This document shows, in pieces, positions 59,327-64,000 of a stretch of 64,000 bases of DNA. Every line of letters starts with the position of its first letter. The stretch's first letter is position 1. Below the pieces are notes generated by a model. That model worked only from the letters and a program-made list of their open reading frames with translations. It searched no databases and was not told the origin of the DNA. The stretch is from Olsenella_L kribbiana (GTDB taxonomy: Bacteria; Actinomycetota; Coriobacteriia; Coriobacteriales; Atopobiaceae). A program made the translations under genes and the position numbers. The DNA is taken from the NCBI RefSeq assembly GCF_036408795.1, contig NZ_JAZGJP010000006.1, forward strand, positions 62,001-126,000. Reading direction: 5' to 3'.

Positions 59327-59407
59327 GAATCGACTCCTTGTGTCCTGTGTACGTGTCCATCTTCTACCCAGTATCCGACAGGAATCTGACACAGGCGCAC
59401 AGGCACG

Positions 59408-60538
59408 CTACAGAAGCTCTATTCCCCCATCTTTCACCGTGAGGCCAATCTCGCCCTGGAGAAGCCTTGTGAGGTCGTCTCCGATGACCTCCTTCTTCCA
59501 GGAGGCGGAGAGCGGCGACGTCTCAGGGTGCCTCAGGAACTCGAGCAGGTCATCACGCGTTGCTATGACCTGCGAGGCGATCCCGTACCGGTCCGCCTTG
59601 ATGCGCAGCAGGGCATACATGAGGTCGACGACCGACTCGGTCTCGGCAGAGGGACGGGCATGCCTGTGGGTGACCTTGATATCGGAGATGTCGGCAGAAA
59701 GACCGCGCTTCACTGCATTGCAGACCGCTGCGATCGAGGCCTGCGTGAGCTGCTCCGTGCCACGGATGCGCAGAAGCCGCGCCGGCACCGTCGGCTGCCT
59801 TCTGCAGCACTCGACGATGATCTCGTCTGAGAGCACCCAGCGCTTCGGCACATCGAGGCGTGCTGCCTCGCGCTCGCGCCAGGCGCAGATCTCGCGTGCA
59901 ATCGCAAGCTGCGATTTCGTGAGCGAGGTGGATCGCTTGAGATGGAGGTAGGCCTCCTCAGGCTTTGTCACGATCTTCGAAGGATCGAGCATGCTCTGGA
60001 ACTCCGGAAGCACCCAGCCAAGCCTTCCCTTCTCGACGAGCTCTGAGAGCATGCGCTCATAGATGCCCGGGAGATAGCTCACATCCTCTTCCGCATAGCG
60101 GAGCTGCGCTGCATCGAGCGGACGCTTCGACCAGTCCGTGAGCGACTCTGCCTTCGCAAGGTGCACCCCGCAGTAGGCCTCGACAAGCGGGCCGTAGCCA
60201 ATCTGCTGCCTGTGTCCCAGAAATGCCGCTGCCACCTGCGTATCGAAGATCGGGTCGGGCACGCAGCCCATGGCGGCATAGATGACCTCGAGGTCCTGTC
60301 CGCAGGCATGGAACACCTTCGTGATGCGCGTATCCCGGAAGAGATCGGCTATGCAGGAAAGGTCCTTCACAAGGATCGGATCGACGATAGCGGACTCTTC
60401 TGCCGTGGCAAGCTGCAGAAGGCACAGGCGCGGATAGTAGGTCTTCTCGCGCAGGAATTCCGTATCTACCGCGAGCACGCTCGATGCGGCTGCACGCTCT
60501 GCAAAGGCACGGACATCGGCTTCATCTGTGAGATACAC
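59408..60538 (-). CDS. rnd: ribonuclease D-like 3'-5' exonuclease
   Basis: 376-residue DEDD exonuclease with HRDC domains, expected to trim tRNA and other RNA 3' ends. Catalytic motifs: 'AVDTEFLREKTYYPRLCLLQ' (Asp, Glu), 'HACGQDLEVI' (Asp), and 'YAEEDVSYLPGIYERM' (Tyr, Asp). The C-terminal half holds one clear HRDC domain ('KSQLAIAREICAWRE' ... 'PKRWVLSDEIIVECCRR') and probably a second. The start is GTG at 60538 with GAAGGAG close upstream. It is divergent from the lipid kinase gene. Confidence 0.9.
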   Translation of the reverse strand: MYLTDEADVRAFAERAAASSVLAVDTEFLREKTYYPRLCLLQLATAEESAIVDPILVKDLSCIADLFRDTRITKVFHACGQDLEVIYAAMGCVPDPIFDTQVAAAFLGHRQQIGYGPLVEAYCGVHLAKAESLTDWSKRPLDAAQLRYAEEDVSYLPGIYERMLSELVEKGRLGWVLPEFQSMLDPSKIVTKPEEAYLHLKRSTSLTKSQLAIAREICAWREREAARLDVPKRWVLSDEIIVECCRRQPTVPARLLRIRGTEQLTQASIAAVCNAVKRGLSADISDIKVTHRHARPSAETESVVDLMYALLRIKADRYGIASQVIATRDDLLEFLRHPETSPLSASWKKEVIGDDLTRLLQGEIGLTVKDGGIELL

Positions 60539-60650
60539 GCGACTCCTTCGGGATGTTCCCTGGGTATACTTGCAAGAAAGCTGGCAGCGCCAGCACTCCT
60601 CAACCATCATAGCGGCCGGGCTGCCCATCTGGCCCGCCCCGGGAGGATAT

Positions 60651-61625
60651 ATGCGAACTCTCATAATCCACAATCCCAAGTCGGGCTTCGGCTCCGACGC
60701 AATCTTCGAGTTCGAGCGCTCTCTCGTGCATCAGGGAGACACCTGCACGTTCCATGAGATTGCAGACGGCGAGACGCCCGAAGAGCTCGTCCGCAATGCG
60801 GAGGACTACGACGTGTGCGTGCTTTCAGGCGGCGACGGCACCGTCACAGGCCTCCTCCATGCCCTGCGCTACCGCGATGTCGCGACCTGCGTCTTCCCCT
60901 CCGGCACGGCAAACCTCTTCTGTGCAAATGTCGGCAATGCAATGGAGCCTGCCGCGCTTGCGCGTGCCTGCAGGGTCGGGCACACGGCTCTCACCGATAT
61001 CGCCGAGGTGCACTGGCACGACGCTGAGGGAACCGAGCACTCCCGCGGCTTTGGCCTCATGTGCGGCATGGGCTTCGATGCCCAGCTCATGTCATCCGCC
61101 ATCCCGAACAAGAAGTCCATGGGCGAGATTGCCTACTTTGCAGCCGCCCTCGAGAACCCCCGACCTGTCGTCTCGCACTTCACGATCTTCGCTGACGGTG
61201 TCGTGCATGAATGCGATGGCATCACCTGCATGGTCGCGAACAACGCAATGATGCAGGGCGATATCGAGATCGTGCCGGACTGCCGCATGGACGATGGCCT
61301 GCTCGATGTGATCGTGCTCGAGACAAGCGACGCCGTGCATGTGCTGAAGCCAATCTTTGCCGGCATCCTCGACAGAAGCGGCAAGAGCATCGGACGCCCC
61401 CAGATCCAGACCTTCACCGGCAAGGATATCCGCGTCGTCTCTTCCGAGCCGATTCCGCTCCAGGTGGACGGCGACGTGATCGAGGGCACGGTCACGTCCT
61501 ATGAGACAAGCATCTATCCTGCTGCGAACCGCATGATCGTGGACTCCATGAGCCGCTATCATGCAGAGGACTCGGAGGCTCCCCGCTTCTCAGGTACCGA
61601 CGAGATCGCCTATCCAGAAGCGTAG
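60651..61625 (+). CDS. diacylglycerol kinase-family lipid kinase
   Basis: 324-residue lipid/sphingosine-type kinase of the DagK/YegS family, likely acting at the inner membrane surface. Motifs: 'LIIHNPKSGFG', the nucleotide loop 'VLSGGDGTVTGLLHALRY', 'VFPSGTANLFC', and the C-terminal 'PLQVDGDVIEG'. GGGAGG precedes the ATG. The lipid substrate cannot be told; diacylglycerol phosphorylation in phospholipid recycling is the default. Confidence 0.88.
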   Translation: MRTLIIHNPKSGFGSDAIFEFERSLVHQGDTCTFHEIADGETPEELVRNAEDYDVCVLSGGDGTVTGLLHALRYRDVATCVFPSGTANLFCANVGNAMEPAALARACRVGHTALTDIAEVHWHDAEGTEHSRGFGLMCGMGFDAQLMSSAIPNKKSMGEIAYFAAALENPRPVVSHFTIFADGVVHECDGITCMVANNAMMQGDIEIVPDCRMDDGLLDVIVLETSDAVHVLKPIFAGILDRSGKSIGRPQIQTFTGKDIRVVSSEPIPLQVDGDVIEGTVTSYETSIYPAANRMIVDSMSRYHAEDSEAPRFSGTDEIAYPEA

Positions 61626-61647
61626 CGGCAAAGACATCCCGCAATGA

Positions 61648-61680
61648 ATCAGGGCCTGGAGCCACGCTCCGGGCCCTGAT
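61648..61680. terminator. bidirectional hairpin between the lipid kinase and tetR genes
   Basis: 15-bp stem ATCAGGGCCTGGAGC/GCTCCGGGCCCTGAT (one G-T pair), loop CAC, between convergent genes; no long T-run. Confidence 0.7.
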
Positions 61681-61683
61681 GTC

Positions 61684-62271
61684 CTATACGATATCTGTCG
61701 GCTCTTCGCTCTGGCCGCTACCGTGCCCGAGCATCCCCAGGAGTGCCGATACCTTATGGACCAGATCGCTTGCGCAAAGTTGCCTTCCATCCTGGACCCA
61801 GCGCCTGAAGGCAGAGACGATGCCTCCTGCCACGAAATCGGGGATGAGCGACCCTGCGTCAGGCCCTGCAGCAGAGACGACCCGATCATGCACCAGGCGC
61901 TCGATCCTGGCCACAAGATCGTCCTTGACCCTCGTATGCAGGAGGGCGCCTACGGTCGACGCACGGTCTTCGGCGAGCTCTGCGATGCATTCTGCGGCAT
62001 GTGCATAGCCCTCTTCGTCTGCCACTGCTTCCGCTTCGTCGAGCACATCGGCGATAGCCTCGACGGCCTCTTCTTCCATCTCATCTATGGCAGAAGAGAC
62101 GCTTCCATAATGTGCCAGGAACGTCTTCTTGCTGATGAGGGCACGCTCGGCCACATCGCGGGCTGTGATATCTCCCGCATCATCGGACGACAGGAGCTCC
62201 AGGAGCGCCGTGCGTATCGCGCGGCGTGTCTTGATGACCCTTCTATCTTCGCCTCTGCGCTCTTTGCCCAT
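61684..62271 (-). CDS. TetR/AcrR-family transcriptional regulator
   Basis: 195-residue regulator. The N-terminal helix-turn-helix is clear: 'TRRAIRTALLELLSS', 'DITARDVAERALISKKTFLA' and 'HYGSVSSAIDEM'. The C-terminal ligand domain is not recognisable and has the loose form of the YsiA/DhaS-like TetR group. The ATG at 62271 follows AAGGGA; earlier in-frame starts add sequence without similarity. It is divergent from the HD and CmpB-like genes, which are its most likely neighbours under control, though the target and ligand are unknown. Confidence 0.85.
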   Translation of the reverse strand: MGKERRGEDRRVIKTRRAIRTALLELLSSDDAGDITARDVAERALISKKTFLAHYGSVSSAIDEMEEEAVEAIADVLDEAEAVADEEGYAHAAECIAELAEDRASTVGALLHTRVKDDLVARIERLVHDRVVSAAGPDAGSLIPDFVAGGIVSAFRRWVQDGRQLCASDLVHKVSALLGMLGHGSGQSEEPTDIV

Positions 62272-62379
62272 AACTTCCCTTCGACTATCTGAGCATAGCA
62301 TGAGAGAGGCTGTTTCCCGATTTGCAATTATTTCCCATTTTGGGAATAATTCTCTTTCGGTTGCGAATGGAGGATGCAC

Positions 62380-62840
62380 ATGAAGGACGGGAGAAGCTTC
62401 GAAGAGCTGGCAGAGCCGGTAGCGGCGACTGCCGCCTTCCATCAGATGGGGATACGACCTGCTCAGAGCACTGCCTCTCTGTCGCCTCCATAGCCTTCCG
62501 CATCGCCCATGCGCTCCCCTTCTCCTTCCATATGGAAGACCTCGTCACGGGCGCGCTTCTGCATGACTATTTCCTCTACGACTGGCACGAGGGCGTAACG
62601 GCACCCGACCGCTGGCATGGGTTCACGCATCCCTTCCATGCGCTGCACAATGCAGAGCGCGACTTCGATCTCACGCCAATCGAGCGGGATGTGATCGTCC
62701 ATCACATGTTCCCATTCGTGCCGATTCCGCCCAGGACCCGCGAAGGTTGGGTCGTGACTCTTGCCGACAAGGCAAGCTGCGTCGCCGAGGTCCTGGCAAA
62801 GAAGACCCAATCCCTCGAGAGGAGCACACATTGCCTGTAG
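62380..62840 (+). CDS. HD-domain phosphohydrolase with an apparent one-base frameshift
   Basis: The HD hydrolase body reads 'DTTCSEHCLSVASIAFRIAH', 'GALLHDYFLYDWHEG', 'GFTHPFHALHNAERDFDLTP', 'IERDVIVHHMFPF' and 'WVVTLADKASC', a metal-dependent phosphohydrolase family of unknown substrate. No good ribosome site precedes this frame. The other frame has GGAGG six bases before the ATG at 62380 and reads 'MKDGRSFEELAEPVAATAAF' then 'HQM'. A -1 shift at the GGGG run 62448-62451 joins the two as '...FHQMGDTTCSEHC'. Either one G is missing (mutation or sequence error) or the product starts in frame without the leader. The stop overlaps the next gene. Confidence 0.6.
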
Positions 62841-63412
62841 TGTCCCTTGCTGAAGCCTCTGCCCACCTCCTGCTTTCTGGCGCCATCATCGCAGCCGGAG
62901 GCTGGGTCTGGGAGACCATCTACTGCTCGCTTGCCTCTCGCCATCTCGAACGCCGCGGCATGCTCTATGGGCCGACCTGCCCGATCTACGGCGTCTCTGC
63001 CATTGTCGTCTGGCTCGCTCTCGGCTGGGTCGAGGATACCCTTCTCCTCTTCCTTCTCGGATGCATCCTCTCGACCGTGCTCGAATACACTTCAGGAGCC
63101 ATGCTCGAGCGCCGCTTCAACAGAAGATGGTGGGACTATTCGATGTTTCCCGGGAACTTCAGGGGCCTCGTCTGTCCGCAGGCAAGCTCGGTCTTCGGCC
63201 TCTTTGCTGTCATCGACGTGAAGATCCTGCAGCCCTCGATCCTGGGCACGCTCAGCACGGCAGACCAGAGGCTCTGCATGGCAGCAGCGGCACTCTGTCT
63301 TGCACTCTATGCAGCAGACCTCCTCTTCACCATCGCCCGTCTCGACGAGACGACGCCACGTGAGTGCATCGCCGAGCATGCCGGCCAGCTGAGAAGGCTT
63401 GTCCTGCACTGA
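62831..63412 (+). CDS. CmpB-like putative ABC transporter permease
   Basis: 193-residue membrane protein of the family annotated as ABC-transporter type IV/CmpB (formerly DUF1113). Features: 'GGWVWETIYCSL' near the N-terminus, 'RRGMLYGPTCPIYGVSA', 'LEYTSGAMLERRFNRRWWDY' and about five membrane segments. No ATP-binding partner is nearby, so transport is not established. The start is TTG at 62831 with GAGGAG six bases upstream; it overlaps the HD gene by 10 bases, implying coupling. Confidence 0.78.
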   Translation: MPVVSLAEASAHLLLSGAIIAAGGWVWETIYCSLASRHLERRGMLYGPTCPIYGVSAIVVWLALGWVEDTLLLFLLGCILSTVLEYTSGAMLERRFNRRWWDYSMFPGNFRGLVCPQASSVFGLFAVIDVKILQPSILGTLSTADQRLCMAAAALCLALYAADLLFTIARLDETTPRECIAEHAGQLRRLVLH

Positions 63413-63437
63413 GTGCTGCCCTTTTCGCACTAAGTGC
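63406..63437. promoter_or_regulatory. tandem palindromes, candidate operator before the thioesterase gene
   Basis: GCACTGAGTGC (63406-63416, covering the stop codon of the CmpB-like gene) and GCACTAAGTGC (63427-63437) are both palindromes of the form GCACTNAGTGC, with centres 21 bases apart, i.e. two helical turns. This is the geometry of cooperative repressor binding. Confidence 0.5.
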
Positions 63438-63503
63438 AGGCGCTCAAGGGAGCCAGCATCTTTTTGTGGCACCATGGTCTGGAAGTCCAGACAAGGAGCC
63501 CAC

Positions 63504-64000
63504 ATGTATTCATTCGATAGCAGGGTCCGCTACAGCGAATCCGATGGAGAGGGCACGCTCACGCTCTATGCCCTCATGAACTACTTCCAGGACTGCTCCA
63601 CGTTCCAGTCGGAGCATCTCGGCATCGGCCTTGACCATCTTCGGAGCAACCATCTCGGCTGGATTGTCGGCACCTGGCACATCGAGATCGAGAGCCTGCC
63701 TCACTTCTGCGAGAAGATTGAGGTCTCGACCTGGGCCTACCATCTGAGAGGCCTCCAGGCAAAGCGCTGCTTCGAGATGAAGCGCGCAGACGGCACTTCC
63801 TGCGTGAAGGCAGATTCCCTCTGGTTCATGTTCGATCTTGCCGCCCAGCGTGTCATCAATGTCCCGGAATCCGAGTATGCCTATATGGACGAGGCGGAGC
63901 CGAGGCTTGAGATCGGACCGCTCCTCCGCAAGGTCAAGGCAGAAGGACCTGGCACGAAGATGCATCCCTTCGAGGTGACAGAGCAGTTCCTCGACACGAA
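63504..64000 (+). CDS. acyl-ACP thioesterase (3' end outside window)
   Basis: Hydrolyses acyl-ACP to free fatty acid, hot-dog fold. About 165 residues are visible. Family motifs: 'RVRYSESDGEGTLTLYALMN' then 'YFQDCSTFQSEHLGIG', 'LGWIVGTWHIEIESLPHFCE', and 'VSTWAYHLRGLQAKRCFEM', matching the first hot-dog domain of FatA/FatB-like bacterial enzymes. AAGGAG lies five bases before the ATG. The second domain is beyond the window. A tandem palindrome lies upstream. Confidence 0.88.
   Translation, partial: MYSFDSRVRYSESDGEGTLTLYALMNYFQDCSTFQSEHLGIGLDHLRSNHLGWIVGTWHIEIESLPHFCEKIEVSTWAYHLRGLQAKRCFEMKRADGTSCVKADSLWFMFDLAAQRVINVPESEYAYMDEAEPRLEIGPLLRKVKAEGPGTKMHPFEVTEQFLDT

Noticed and set aside
1..64000. 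CRISPR arrays, rRNA operons or intact insertion sequences
   Set aside because: No regularly spaced repeats, rRNA-like sequence or transposase with terminal repeats was found on reading both strands.

Overview
The window is a 64 kb piece of a high-GC bacterial chromosome carrying mostly housekeeping genes. High GC, bacterial-type GlyQ, the mre/rod wall cluster, a CtpE-like P-type ATPase, ATP-type PEP carboxykinase, Pta and AckA together suggest an actinobacterium of class Coriobacteriia (Olsenella/Atopobium-like). This is an inference from family resemblance, not a database result. Non-ATG starts (GTG, TTG) behind good Shine-Dalgarno (SD) sites are common.

Layout, left to right. (1) 1-2993, minus strand: rpsP-khpA-rimM-trmD-lepB, then the 5' part of glyQ. 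(2) 3171-6477, plus strand: an OmpR-type two-component system, with a matching direct repeat in its promoter, followed directly by DNA polymerase IV. (3) 6474-11466, minus strand: rplU-rpmA with its own promoter and terminator, then obg-proB-nadD-yqeK-rsfS. (4) 11685-18772, minus strand: mreB-mreC-mreD-mrdA-rodA plus a DUF697-like gene. (5) 18822-26897, minus strand: a TPR membrane protein, a cyclophilin, a zinc-ribbon membrane protein, and aconitase overlapping a P-type ATPase. (6) 26898-28840: a decayed island with remnants of phage head genes and another broken gene, next to tRNA-Arg(CCG). (7) 29109-38116, plus strand: an aromatic amino acid operon covering all seven shikimate steps plus the Phe and Tyr branches. 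It includes an AroE-AroK fusion and ends with an unusual protein joining a PTS EIIB-like domain to type II 3-dehydroquinase. (8) 38314-48049: TMEM175-like channel, 5-formyl-THF cyclo-ligase, trpS, ornithine carbamoyltransferase, ppk-rlmD, ferredoxin, maf and a P1-family peptidase. (9) 48126-56330: a galactofuranose-type gene pair (glf plus glycosyltransferase), pta, pckA, galM and ackA, each with its own terminator. (10) 56552-64000: HIT protein, xseA/xseB, zinc protease, RNase D, lipid kinase, a TetR regulator, an HD-domain hydrolase with an apparent frameshift, a CmpB-like membrane protein and the start of an acyl-ACP thioesterase.

How the genes work together: pckA, pta and ackA point to fermentative carbon flow with acetate formation. 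The operon in (7) can take PEP and erythrose-4-phosphate to chorismate, prephenate, phenylpyruvate and a tyrosine precursor. Its last protein carries a PTS phosphotransfer-like domain with an intact Cys, which raises the possibility that sugar-transport state is sensed there. Other points to examine are a two-TM small reading frame interrupted by two TGA codons 6 nt apart, tandem palindromes before the thioesterase, a palindrome before trpS and the repeat in front of the two-component system. I saw no CRISPR array, rRNA gene or intact insertion sequence.
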